The notes under the pieces are model-generated. The model searched no databases. It was given only the letters and a program-made list of their open reading frames with translations, and had not been told where the DNA came from. 64,000 nt of DNA from positions 1 to 64,000 of the forward strand of contig JAQJVL010002172.1 of assembly GCA_035578905.1 (NCBI GenBank), written 5' to 3'. Below are positions 50,940 to 64,000 of the stretch, in pieces. A program made the position numbers and the translations under genes. The DNA comes from Stictocephala bisonia (taxonomy: Eukaryota; Arthropoda; Insecta; Hemiptera; Membracidae). Position 1 is the first letter of the stretch, and the number at the start of each line of letters is the position of its first letter.

Positions 50940-51912
50940 ACGATTTAAAAATATTATTTATTGGTACAGAAATCATCTATTAACTTTTTCAATTTTGTTT
51001 TTAGATGCTCAAATGCTAGTTTCAGTTTCAAGAAAAAACTATTAAAGAGTTTAAAGGCTGTATTCCTTTTAGGAGCAAACATTTTTTCACAACAATTAGA
51101 AACCGGGGATGGAAATATTTTTTGAGTAGGTTTTAACAATGGAAATTGTGTTTAGTAAACGTAAAACCATTTTCACGGACATCTGTTTATGTTTAAAATG
51201 ATGGCTTGTTCTTGATGATCCATGTACCCAAACTGGAATGTCAAATTATAAATTAAGGTAAATGAATCTATATAATAAATGTTCAAAAGATTATAATATT
51301 AAGGTATGAAGACAATCTTCGTGAAATAAAAATACCGGAGCTGACATTGTTGATACTTTATCTTAATGTTAATTGAATTAAGAATGTTCTTTAACCAGCA
51401 TACCAAGATATTTTGTATTGTTAATGGTGTCAATTTCGCTTTATCCAAGAAGACAGGCCAATAATGTGTATGGAACATTTTATTAGTGTGGTTTTGTCGG
51501 CATTAACTTTTAAACTAATAACTAAAACCTGAAGGAGGAAATTTATTTGAATAAAAACACATTGTTTCAATATAGGTTTGGAGGGATCTGTAAATAGTTA
51601 TGTTTTTTCATAAAAAAGGGCTTATTTTTCCTTTCAGAATGCCAGCGGTAATAGCATTGGTGTGGTAAAGAAAAATAAGTGGACCGATGACCAAGTCCTT
51701 GTGAACTTAACACTTGAAAGGACTTTTGAATCTGGGCGACTGACTTGTATACTGTATGAATTGTGAAAATAATGAATTTCAACAGATACAAAGTATAACT
51801 CAATATAAAGGATACCTTTTACACCACTAAACTTAATTTATCTAGAAATATCCTCTGGTCAATTGGATCGAAGGCCATGCTTAAGTCTAAAAAAAACACG
51901 GTCAGTGGAGTA
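50940..51912 (-). pseudogene. LINE reverse-transcriptase relic
   Basis: The minus strand, starting near 51912, reads VFFLDLSMAFDPIDQRIFLD, matching motif A of non-LTR reverse transcriptases (LDLSKAFDTVDH...LL.KL). Later shifted frames give GPLIFLYHTNAI (like GPLLFLLYINDL), LKVNADKTTLIK (like LKLN..KT..I.F) and DTINNTKYLGMLVKEHS (like .NTKYLGI.ID). A further stretch near 51230 reads FDIPVWVHG, comparable to the SHL.YGI..WG segment. Stops and frame shifts are frequent and the YADD motif is not readable. The piece has the domain order of a Jockey/CR1-type ORF2 but is dead. Confidence 0.7.
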
Positions 51913-51934
51913 GACATTATCTAATGCTAATGTA

Positions 51935-52602
51935 TATTACTTTTATTTATAAGACGACACCTTGCGTTAGTAGTAAACTTATATTTGGGAAACCCAAATA
52001 GAACTTCATATAACACGTAAATGTGTATAAGAAATCATGAGCATAATCAAGGCAATCAAGAAAAAAGTCCATGTCAAGGCAATATGGCAAAAATTATGAA
52101 AATCTTCAGAACAGGCAATCTTATGCACTGGCTGCATTAATTAAATGCGCCACGCACCAGGGAAACTATTTAATATAAACGAATAATGTATTAAAGTAGG
52201 TTACGACATCCATTAAGATAATTTAAGAAATATATTCCACCAGAATCTAGTTTAACGTACTAAATTTTAGTTCCATCAGATAATTATTGTTATATTGGCT
52301 ATCTAATTGTGATTCTTTTATATATCCGGTATATAAAAAAAGATAAATATATTTTTTTAACCAATTAAAATGTGATTTAAAGGAATATTCCTGTAGATTA
52401 ATTTCGGCATTCATATTTAATTCATGAATTCACTAATAACTAAAAAAAATAAAACCAATTATAATACTATAAGTGATGTATGTATTAACTTAGTGGTTTT
52501 ATTACATATTAAAGAGTTCTAACAGTAATTAAACTGGTTGGTTCCATTTGAATATTTCTGATTTTGACTTGGACATAAGCTATTATAAAATATAAATAAT
52601 AT
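51935..52602 (+). repeat. Direct repeat R, copy 1
   Basis: About 670 bp that recurs in the same orientation at 58166-58871 (shared runs: gagaaatcatgagcata-like, gcgccacgcaccagg, ctatctaattgtgattcttt, ggttggttccatttgaatat). It stops directly before junction repeat F and the right arm. No coding capacity. Confidence 0.8.
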
Positions 52603-52604
52603 AC

Positions 52605-52672
52605 ACAAATATATAGCCTTAAATTGTACAAAAAAACCATAACAATTTTTGATAAAAAAGGGCTTAATAAAT
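52605..52672 (+). repeat. Arm-junction repeat F, copy 2
   Basis: acaaatatatagccttaaat through gataaaaaagggcttaataa; same orientation as 43342-43410. It lies between direct repeat R and the right arm. Confidence 0.6.
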
Positions 52673-54077
52673 TATTTATTCAATCATCTACTTATATAAA
52701 TTACTATTATAAAAATGAAAACATTTATTGTATAACTTATAAATACTTGTTAGTCCCGAGGTTAATACTTGTTTTAATAATATTAAAACATTTACACATT
52801 ACAGTGAGCCAATAAGTAAATACACGAAGCGTGCTGATGGTGTAGCTGACCAGACTCAAACATAAAATCAAACTAAATAACATCAATAATAAACAAACTT
52901 CCTATCTATATAACAAACAAAAACTAAATATACAATAAATACAACACTTAGTTCATATTTATTTTCACTATTTTGAACTAAACAAACGATAAATTTTAAT
53001 GTACACCTAGCCCTATATATTTTATATAGCATAACAAAAACATACAACTGTTTGGTTAATTTTTATGAAAGCTTTTTACAAATGGTAGTAAAAAGGGAAG
53101 TTTTCAGATAAGCCTATAAAAGATGTCAAGATAAAGTTTGAAAAATAAATGTATTATTATTTTGTGTTAGTTTTTTTTACCTTCTTACAGAACAAATTTA
53201 TATCTCTTATTTTTTTTGTTTTCTGGTAGACAATAAAAACATGTTGGAGCATTGGTCATGCGTTGTGTTGGCCCAACCATTCTCCCATCAGTCATAACAC
53301 GTGGTGGGCCATAAGTTAAATTTTTTATTAACCACACCGATAATTGGTGGATAGATGGGTCATCAATACTGCACATGTATGGTGGGTAGGAGGGTCATTT
53401 TGCGCGGGTACTTCATACAGGGTACTTTTGAGCGGGAAAACTATTTGATAGCTAGACTGTCATGCATTCGTGATTTCCTAGCCATGTCAACTACCACACA
53501 ACATTATTCTTGATACTCTTCTAAATTTATGGATTCTAAAACTTAAATATTGACACTACCTTGTTTAAAAGTGTATGCATGTATCTTACTTTTTTTAAGG
53601 TAAGCAGAGTAAATAATTAATTAGTCCGTTTAATGAAAAGTTATTATGCAACACATTTAATACTGTTTCAAACAAAGTTGCTCATTTGTAAACAATAATT
53701 TATCTTCTAAAGATCCCCTAGAAAATGTCTAACGTTAATAAAGTGAAAGCTCTTGGTGGCAGTGAATACCTGTGCTTCATCATTGTGAGTTAAATGAGGT
53801 TCACTGCTATGAACTACCTTCTGGGCACTTTTCAAAGTGAGCGAACTATTATTTTAGTATTATCTGTAACCTTGTATTAGTGTTATTAGATAATGTGTTT
53901 TTATAAAAATGAAACATGTGGGAACAAAGTATCCTTTATTCTTATCTTTGAGAAATCCTTTAGAAATTTAGAATCTTATATCATGCTCATCATGTATTAT
54001 TGTAAACATATTTTATGGCCAGATAAAAATTAAGTATTGTAACTAGGGCAATTTTAAAACAGAAATAAAACCATTAT

Positions 54078-54185
54078 ATTCAAAATTCCCAAGGTTCGAA
54101 TCCCCACTGTCCTAATGGTTGGTACTTCGCTCGTTGAAAAAAGTCCACGCACAGGCCTGCAGGTCCATGTGAACTGGTGATTGAA
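54078..54185 (+). mobile_element. SINE family 1 copy in right arm
   Basis: It has a perfect B box (ggttcgaatcccc at about 54093) and, downstream, caggcctgcaggtccatgtg, then gaactggtgattgaaattaa and an A-rich tail. The A box is not intact. In this copy one base of the palindrome has changed (ggcctgcaggtc). Confidence 0.65.
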
Positions 54186-54332
54186 ATTAAAAAAATTAAA
54201 ATAGTAAATAACATAGCACATGAATTATTTAAAAATATGTATTTTCTTGTTTTTAAAAGTCTTAGTAACAAACATACATGTAATGTTAAATTGTGTATTT
54301 TATGTTATGTGTAGTTCATTAAAATATTGGAT

Positions 54333-54334
<2 letters not shown>

Positions 54335-54387
<53 letters not shown>

Positions 54388-54740
54388 TCTACCATAAACA
54401 ACGGCAGTAATCGGCACTCCTCGTCTGCCCTTGGGAATCTCTACTAGGCTGGACGCCCTTGTTATAACCCACTAACAGACCCTCCGCTGAGGTAATAACC
54501 TCTACCACTGGTATATTTTGACTTACTGTAATTCATTTAATTTTCTCCAAAATGCTTGTTACTATTGAGTGAGTTTCTATTCTCTGATGCCTGCTACATC
54601 CTGGTCAATTTTACTGTACTGATCGACCCTGTGCCATGAACGACCCGCTAGGCGCACTAGACCAAGACCTTTTGAACTGCATTTGGGAGGTGTTAGCACC
54701 ACATAATGTTTATTTACATCTTTTACACCTTATTTAATTT
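54335..54740 (-). mobile_element. Possible retroelement 3' part with 51-nt poly(A) (right arm)
   Basis: Partner of 40680-41035. On the minus strand the sequence ends in an uninterrupted A tract, seen here as T at 54335-54385, much purer than the A-rich tail in the left arm. Confidence 0.4.
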
Positions 54741-55367
54741 CACACCGTTTTACTATTTTAAAATTCATATCGATCATAGAACACAGTGTCAATTGGATAG
54801 ATTAATAGTTTTCTTAATACTGTCTTCAATAAATGTTAATATATATAGTTCAAAATGTATTTAGTAAAAGCATATAAATGTTTTTATATGAAAGAATTGT
54901 ACATTACATTAGGTTATAAGAAATTTGTTTTGAGTTGAAAAATATGAATTTTTACGAAGATTTAAATGATATTGCCTTTAACTGTATCACAGAATATTGA
55001 GCAAAACTTAAATTCCCCAGCCAAACAGCCCCTCTACCTTGGCCCAGACTTACCTTAATTAATTAAAGTTTTTGAACAGCTGACAGCGACCAATATCCAT
55101 TTTTTCAGATTCTGTAATTTATCTACCTCTGAAAATATTAAATGCTTATTTTTCAATTTTTTTTAACGTATGTATTTTGGGTTAGTACGATTAGTTATGT
55201 GCAATTTTAATTGAAAACTTGGGCCATGTTAAAGTTCTAAATAGATTGATAAAGAAAGTATACATTTTAGATTACAACTATGCTTGTATTTAATAAAAGA
55301 GCTGCAAAAATAATGCATTCCAATCTAGATTTCCAGAGTTGCGAATGTTTTGTTGTTGTTGTAATCG

Positions 55368-56768
<1,401 letters not shown>

Positions 56769-57837
56769 AGGCTGCCGTGCAACAAGCTCGATCTAACGGT
56801 GGCCTCGCCAATAAAGCAACATTAGAAGAAAGAATACTGACTTTTTAACATTGGCTTCCAGCTTCTTTTAGACGTGTATTCATTGCCTACTTCACCATAC
56901 CGACCTCTAGGCCACGATGTTCCAGTGTTAGAGGAGATATATGGTTTTATACAATTTCAGTACTTAGGTTGAACTCCAACGTAATATTATTTAAAAATTA
57001 ATATCTTTCACTCTATCTATCTATTTATGTAATCTATAAATCTAAATTTAGTTTGTATGTAATAATCTTATAAAGTATTACTCATTTTTATTGCTTCAAT
57101 GAAAATGCAACCCTTCTTATCTGATACGTACACAGGTAATATAAATACCACTACGTGGTAAAGATATTTGTATTTTAGGTATACGTTTCTTTAAATACAA
57201 CAACAATTATAGCTATTAATTTGTAATAATCAACTTACAATAGAACCACAATTGTGTATAAGAATAAAGACAGAACTTTTTGAGTTCTATAATTTTTTGA
57301 AATCCATAGATTGCTAGAAAAAAATTATGCTAAGATAATATTAAATAAAGTATTGTTTTCTCTAGAAATAAGTCAAACTGTCTAGGAGAGTTTGATATAA
57401 TAGACAAGTTAACTTACTAAACGAGAAGACATTCCGCAGAATGTCTTCTTCCTGAATAATTCAAGTCACGTCTCAAGTCTTGAAATCAATAAACAACCCA
57501 CCTAATGTATTTTAATATCTAGGTTTTACGTTGATAGAAAATCTATACAATTATCTATAATATATTTTTTGTTTAATTTTATGACCTATCAATAAAATTT
57601 AATAAACTAATATAAATTTCAAAGAATTTTTATACTAATGTATTATTAAAAAGAGAAAAAGTACTTTTACATGTAATTAAATATTTAATTTATTATACAG
57701 AAAACAAGTAAATATAATTTTACAAGTGGTAGATTTTCTTATTTATTTTAAATCGTATGTTCGTACTCATGAACAACTTTAAAATACAAATGAAAAATAC
57801 TAATTGACTATAACCTGATAATTGATATACCATATAT

Positions 57838-57960
57838 ATTTGGACTACGGAGTCCATTAACGTAGGTTCTAATTCCAAACTGAGCAATCGATCGATACTC
57901 ATTCGTTTGTTAAAGTCCGCTCAGAGGCATGCATGCCCATGTGAACTGGCAAGTGAAGTT
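57838..57960 (+). mobile_element. SINE family 1 copy in right arm (second)
   Basis: It has a B-box-like aggttctaattcc (57864), palindrome ggcatgcatgcc (57926-57937), then catgtgaactggcaagtgaa. Partner of 37606-37745. Confidence 0.6.
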
Positions 57961-58165
57961 TTTGTTTGGAAAAAATCTCATCCAATTAGAGATACATACA
58001 GTACATCATATTTTATTTCTTTATAAATATTAATTTGACATTTTTGCTGCAATAAAAAAAATGTTGTATGTGGGAAATCATAGTTATTAAACAATATACT
58101 ATAAATAAAAAAAATTGGCCAAACATATTTGAGCTGATTTATCTCTTAACGAGAATGTGCTAATA

Positions 58166-58871
58166 CTTTGATTTATAAGATGACACATTGCATCAGTATT
58201 AAACTTATACAATGATTGAGAAACCCAAATGGGAGTTCATATAACATGTTAATGCTTATGAGAAATCATGAGCATAGTGTAAGGGTACTATTATCTGAAG
58301 TAGTTTAGTACACTTCTAATACTTCAGATAAAGTCCATAATAAGGCAATTTGGCAAAAATTATGAAAGTCTTCTGAAGATGTTATCTTATGCATTGGTTA
58401 CATTAATTAAATGTGCCACGCACCAGGTAATTTATTTAACATAAACAAATATTGTATTATAATAGGCTATGACATCCCTTAAAATAATTTAAAATATATA
58501 CTCCACCAGAATATAGTTAAACGTATTAAATTTTAGTTCCAGCAGATATTTATTGTTATATGGACTATCTAATTGTGATTCTTTTATATATCCTGTGTAT
58601 ACAAAAATATATTTATTTCAACCACTAATGTGATTTAAAGGAACATCCCTGTAGCTTAGTTTCGTCATTCATAATTGTTTTATAAATTCACTTATAACTA
58701 AAAACAGTAAAAAAAATAAATAAATAAAAAACAATTATAATACTATTATGTGATGTATAATACTCTTAGTGGTTTTCTTACATATTAAAATGTTCTAACA
58801 ATAATTCAACTGGTTGGTTCCATTTGAATATTTCTGATTTTGACTTGAACATAACGTATTATAAAATTTTA
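58166..58871 (+). repeat. Direct repeat R, copy 2
   Basis: Similar to 51935-52602 along its length. It differs by an extra roughly 50-bp piece at 58278-58331 that contains a 12-bp inverted repeat (ttatctgaagta at 58291-58302 and tacttcagataa at 58320-58331). Confidence 0.8.
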
Positions 58872-60718
58872 AAAATATAACTGTCCTATTTTATCATACA
58901 AAATATATCATTAGATTGCTTTTAAAAAATAAATTATTACAAACCGATTACGGCTATCTAGAAACATCAATCTATCCGTACCTCTAAATTTATTTGAATA
59001 CAACGCCATAAATAACTATAAAATATCTAAAAAATATATTACTCGTAATAGAACAAATATAGTAATAATTTTGATTTTCTCAAGTTGAGCCTTGTTTGAA
59101 ATAAACGTTTTATTTTGATATGACGTAAATAATGTGCGTTAGGTTTACAGCATGTTACTCTGAGAATTAGACAGCCAAACCAAAGAATACTATCACTATT
59201 AAATATAAAGGCCCCCAACAAATCTTGTTTCTACATCCATAAATATCTGGATAACGATTCTTTCATGATGCAATCTTAATAAAGTAATATTGTTCGAAGT
59301 ATAAATAATATACGAAATTAAATGTATTGAATTTTCTGACTTTACTTAAGAACACTCCTACATCACGTCCTGGAGCTACGAAGAGTTTTAATAGTTTATG
59401 ATCAAAGTTTTGCCGAAATTAGCTACTCCTATGTATAGAAACGTGTTATACAATGTAACTTAAAAAGTCGAAATGTTGAAACTCAATAAATTAGACAATT
59501 ACTTTGTTTTTCTTCTATTTTTATAGATTTGAAATATTTAGCAACACTTAAAATTGATCGTTCCCCTCCTTTTATTTTGGTAATTTTCAAAAAAAAAGAC
59601 ATGATATACATTTCTATATATGTATGTAAAGTATGATCCTATATTTTCTTTTTCTGTTAAATACCCTTTATTTTGTATAATGCTATCACACTTATGTTCT
59701 AATAAAAAAAAAACACATTTAATATTTGTTAAGCATATATTAATTTTACCTCTATTGATTCGTATCAAATTGTGTATATGCTAGGTAAATTCTAAGTTGA
59801 AACATAAAAAGATACCACAATATTTATTTCAGTAAAGTAAACAAAGCCTTCACTGTTCACTGTTACAATATAAGAAAATTTTATCATAAATGTTATAACA
59901 GAAAATTTTTAAATTATTCTAAAAGTAAATAGTCTTCTTCTACGTTTAAAAATTATGTCAGAAAAGTAATAACATTATTTACAAAAATTACTGCACATGA
60001 CCGAGTTTTTAGATAAATTTAAATTAAAAGAAAATATGTTATATTAATTTTGGTATTTAAATTAATCTTAAAAGGAAAAAGCTTAAAATTATAACTTAGT
60101 ACCCACCCTATGAATTCCGGTTAATTTTTATATTTAAATATGAAAAAGCAATACTTTTGTAGTTAAATAATCATTAATATATTCCACTGACAACGTAAAA
60201 CACAAGATTCAGAAAAAAAAATTAAGCGAGACATTAAAATAGAATATATATTATAAAAAAGTCAGAAGAAGACCTAATATGCTCGTTTTCTTCCTCAGTG
60301 CAACGTTTTCAACTTAGATATATTGCAAAGTAGAAAAGGCTGTATTGGAAAAGTTCTGAATTGTAGTATTTTATTGTTGAAAGAAAACTAAATAGCATAT
60401 CCCAACTCGTTTGCAATTGCAAATCATATGTCCATTTTAAATATCTACTAAGAATATATTTTATAATAAGACGAATATACTCTGTGAAGAAAGAAATATA
60501 TTTTTTACATATTACACATTTTTTCAAACTGATCTTAACGTGGATAGTTGTTAGAATCATATGCTAAAATTTGTATTAACTTATATTTGGATGAGTGAAA
60601 GAAACTACATTGGGCTAGTATGAAATGTCTTTTGTACAAATTATTAAAATTAAAATAAATGTTAACGTAAACTAAAATGATTTCTATTATGTATTTAAAT
60701 TTTACTAATGATATTTAA
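58872..60718. other. AT-rich sequence, nothing recognised
   Basis: Minus-strand frames at 59039-59221, 59538-59768 and 60309-60560 have no recognisable domain and are typical of AT-rich chance frames. Confidence 0.4.
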
Positions 60719-60850
60719 GACACAAATCGTCAATATATATCCAAATATAGATGTATAGTTAGTGCGATGGGTGTAAATGAGAGAAATGTATACATTGTTA
60801 GAAAGTAGCCGTTTATAAGCATATAGGCCTCATAGTCAATAGGCAGATAG
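60719..60850 (-). mobile_element. Diverged SINE family 2 fragment
   Basis: acacaaatcgtcaatatata, then gatgggtgtaaatgagagaa and tgtatacattgttagaaagt follow the same order as the 3' half at 30846 and 44101, with more divergence. The head is not recognisable. Confidence 0.45.
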
Positions 60851-61510
60851 TGATAGTTGCTAGTGATAATAGATTGTGGTGTGCAAAAAAAAAAAAAAAC
60901 ATACTGCCAAGTTACATCATTAACAATTAATTATGACGTCAGATTGTTTTTATCCATATAAAAATATGTAAATATCAATGAATTTCCAATAAGCTATCGA
61001 TAAACTTGGTAATTTATATAAGCGGTTATAAATATAGTGTACACATTTATTTTAATTTAGAAAACTATTTAAATTTTGTTTAAAAAAAATCTAGTGACTT
61101 TTGGCTCTATTCATAATATATTGACTTTCAGCCCAGTGCTTGTGAAGACAATGTTACATATGTAAATAATAATACGATAGTATTAATAAATAATTAATAT
61201 CATAGTATTATTAATTAAATAACATGAAAAATTAAATATATTGTAAGGTACTTCTACTTTGAGTAGTTGTTAAAAAAGGCAAATTTAGAAAATTTTTTCA
61301 TCAAAATACGCGTGCATGTACATGATGATTACTATTTAAACATGTTATAACTTACCTTATTTATTAAATAATTATTTATACGTGATTCGTCTATTATTTA
61401 AATATGAAAGTATATAAGTATTGTAAATTAATAAATGTAGTACAAAATATTTGCAACTATTAGTAATTTTAATAATATAACTCTTAATTTTACTATTTTT
61501 TTATTAATAT
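60851..61510. other. AT-rich sequence before the 170-bp array
   Basis: Contains an A run of 16 at about 60884 and small AT palindromes near 61165-61220. No gene recognised. Confidence 0.4.
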
Positions 61511-64000
61511 AATGTATAATACTTTACTGTGGGAAAGAGAACTACAATTCTGGTCTAGTGGAACTCAAGTGCCTGGAAGTTTACTGTAACAGATGGTATT
61601 TCTACCTGTCTTAGCCTCTAATACACTCACCACTCAGCTGTCTTGTACATCACTTGTGATACTTTCTATTCTACTTATATAAGGCATAATACTTTACCGT
61701 GGGAAAGAGAACTACAATTCTGGTCTAAAGGAACTCAAGTGCCTGGAAGTTTACTGTAACAGATGGTATTTGTACCTGTCCTAGCCTCTAATACACTCAC
61801 CACTCATATGTCTTGTACATCACTTGTGATACTCTCTATTCTACTTATATAAGGTATAATACTTTACCGTGGGAAAGAGAACTACAATTCTGGTCTAAAG
61901 GAACTCAAGTGCCTGGAAGTTTACTGTAACAGATGGTATTTCTACCTGTCTTAGCCTCTAATACACTCACCACTCATATGTCTTGTACATCACTTGTCAT
62001 ACTTTCTATTCTACTTATATAAGGCATAATACTTTACCGTGGGCAAGAGAACTACAATTCTGGTCTAGAGGAACTCAAGTGCCTGGAAGTTTACTGTAAC
62101 AGATGGTATTTCTACCTGTCTTAGCCTCTAATACACTCACCACTCATATGTCTTGTACATCACTTGTCTTACTTTCTAATCTACTTATATAAGGCATAAT
62201 ACTTTACTGTGGGAAAGAGAACTACAATTCTGGTCTAGAGGAACTCAAGTGCCTGGAAGTTTACTGTAACAGATGGTATTTCTACCTGTCTTAGCCTCTA
62301 ATACACTCACCACTCATATGTCTTGTACATCACTTGTCATACTTTCTATTCTACTTATATAAGGCATAATACTTTACCGTGGGCAAGAGAACTACAATTC
62401 TGGTCTAAAGGAACTCAAGTGCCTGGAAGTTTACTGTAACAGATGGTATTTCTACCTGTCCTAGCCTCTAATACACTCACCACTCATATGTCTTGTACAT
62501 CACTTGTGATACTCTCTATTCACTTATATAAGTTATAATACTTTAACGTGGGAAGAGAAGTACAATTCTGGTCTAGTGGAACTCAAGTGCCTGGAAGTTT
62601 ACTGTAACAGATGGTATTTCTACCTGTCCTAGCCTCTAATATACTCACCACTCATATGTCTTGTACATCACTTGTGCTACTCTCTATTCTACTTATATAA
62701 GGTATAATACTTTACCGTAGGAAAGAGAAGTACAATTCTGGTCTAGTGGAACTCAATTGCCTGGAAGTTTACTGTAACAGATGGTATTTCTACCTGTCTT
62801 AGCCTCTAATACACTCACCACTCATATGTCTTGTACATCACTTGTCATACTTTCTATTCTACTTATATAAGGTATAATACTTTACCGTGGGAAAGAGAAC
62901 TACAATTCTGGTCTATAGGAACTCAAGTGCCTGGAAGTTTACTGTAACAGATGGTATTTCTACCTGTCTTAGCCTCTAATACACTCACCACTCATATGTC
63001 TTGTACATCACATGTGATACTCTCTATTCACTTATATAAGTTATAATACTTTAACGTGGGGAAGAGAAGTACAATTCTGGTCTAGAGGAACTCAAGTGCC
63101 TGGAAGTTTACTGTAACAGATGGTATTTCTACCTGTCTTAGCCTCTAATACACTCACCACTCATATGTCTTGTACATCACTTGTGATACTTTCTATTCTA
63201 CTTATATAAGGTATAATACTTTACCGTGGGAAAGAGAACTACAATTCTGGTCTAGAGGAACTCAATTGCCTGGAAGTTTACTGTAACAGATGGTATTTCT
63301 ACCTGTCCTAGCCTCTAATACACTCACCACTCAGCTGTCTTGTACATCACTTGTGATACTTTCTATTCTACTTATATAAGGTATAATACTTTACCGTGGG
63401 AAAGAGAACTACAATTCTGGTCTAGTGGAACTCAAGTGCCTGGAAGTTAACTGTAACAGATTGTACTTCTACCTGTCCTAGCCTCTAATACACTCACCAC
63501 TCATATGTCTTGTACATCACTTGTGATACTTTCTATTCTACTTATATAAGGTATAATACTTTACCGTGGGGAAGAGAAGTACAATTCTGGTCTAGTGGAA
63601 CTCAAGTACCTGGAAGTTTACTGTAACGGTATTTCTACCTGTCCTAGCCTCTAATACACTCAACACTCATATGTCTTGTACATCACTTGTGATACTCTCT
63701 ATTCTACCTATATAAGGTATAATACTTTACCGTGGGAAAGAGAAGTACAATTCTGGTCTAGTGGAACTCAATTGCCTGGAAGTTAACTGTAACAGATGGT
63801 ATTTCTACCTGTCCTAGCCTCTAATACAATCACCACTCAGCTGTCATGTACATCACTTGGGATACTTCTATTCTACTTATATAAGGTATAATACTTTACC
63901 GTGGGAAAGAGAACTACAATTCTTGTCTAGTGGAACTCAAGTGCCTAGAAGTTTACTGTAACAGAGGGTATATCTACCTTTCCTAGCCTCTAATACACTC
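61511..64000 (+). repeat. 170-bp satellite array (about 14.6 units, continues beyond window)
   Basis: The unit begins aatactttaccgtgggaaag and passes through ctcaagtgcctggaagttta, ctgtaacagatggtatttct and tcttgtacatcacttgtgat. Spacing is exactly 170 bp in the core (61691, 61861, 62031). Variation is limited to a set of recurring alternatives (accgtggga/aacgtgggg, gtctagtgg/gtctagagg/gtctaaagg, cagctgtc/catatgtc). Units lacking one base near ctattcacttat occur at about 62518 and 63028, three units apart. The array is cut by the window edge. Confidence 0.95.

Noticed and set aside
61511..64000. CRISPR or rDNA spacer array
   Set aside because: The 170-bp units are repeated in full with no variable spacers and no rRNA sequence nearby.

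Overview
This is an AT-rich, gene-poor eukaryotic window, built almost entirely of satellite DNA, minisatellites and decayed mobile elements. The mix (degenerate non-LTR retrotransposons, a Penelope-like element, tRNA-derived SINEs, foldback elements, a hAT-like transposase relic of a type I associate with aphids, other arthropods and Hydra) points to an arthropod, most likely an insect and perhaps a hemipteran. The host assignment is inference. I see no convincing host protein-coding gene, no tRNA or rRNA gene and no prokaryotic features. Most long open frames are artefacts of repeats whose unit length is a multiple of three or of two.

Layout. 1-10326: three copies of the 3' end of one DNA transposon (1-460, 3059-3685 inverted, 5222-5816) and one decayed transposase coding copy (3687-5571). 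Two large arrays of a 40-bp satellite (461-3060 and 5817-10326) start at the same point of the transposon 3' end. 10327-21402: mostly AT-rich sequence without recognisable genes, holding a tRNA-derived SINE, a foldback element at 14264-14483 and TE fragments. 21403-25478: an 80-bp satellite of about 51 units. 26808-29190: a SINE, then a 5'-truncated Penelope-like element with a GIY-YIG endonuclease fragment between inverted pLTRs, each carrying a hammerhead-ribozyme-like motif. 29801-30750: a 22/23-bp minisatellite ending beside a GC-rich hairpin. 32437-33300: a second, larger foldback element. 33544-33935: a LINE C-terminal relic. 35807-35903: a TG/CG microsatellite. 35930-36990: a GC-richer island of unknown origin.

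37415-58162 is the most striking large-scale structure: two diverged inverted copies of a block (left arm 37415-43320, right arm 52690-58162) around a 9.4-kb spacer. The arms share about 4 kb of core, but each has expanded a different repeat. The left arm carries about 14 copies of a 36-bp unit where the right has one. The right arm carries about 1.39 kb of nearly pure (CT)n where the left has about six GA units followed by a LINE insertion. The spacer holds 38-bp and 81-bp minisatellites, a perfect 22-bp-stem hairpin and a LINE reverse-transcriptase relic. Directly repeated copies of about 0.67-0.7 kb lie on either side of the right arm.

58872-61510 is AT-rich with one SINE fragment. 61511-64000 is a 170-bp satellite that runs off the window. 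Overall the sequence resembles pericentromeric or other heterochromatin. The noteworthy biology is how mobile elements seed, border and diversify tandem arrays.
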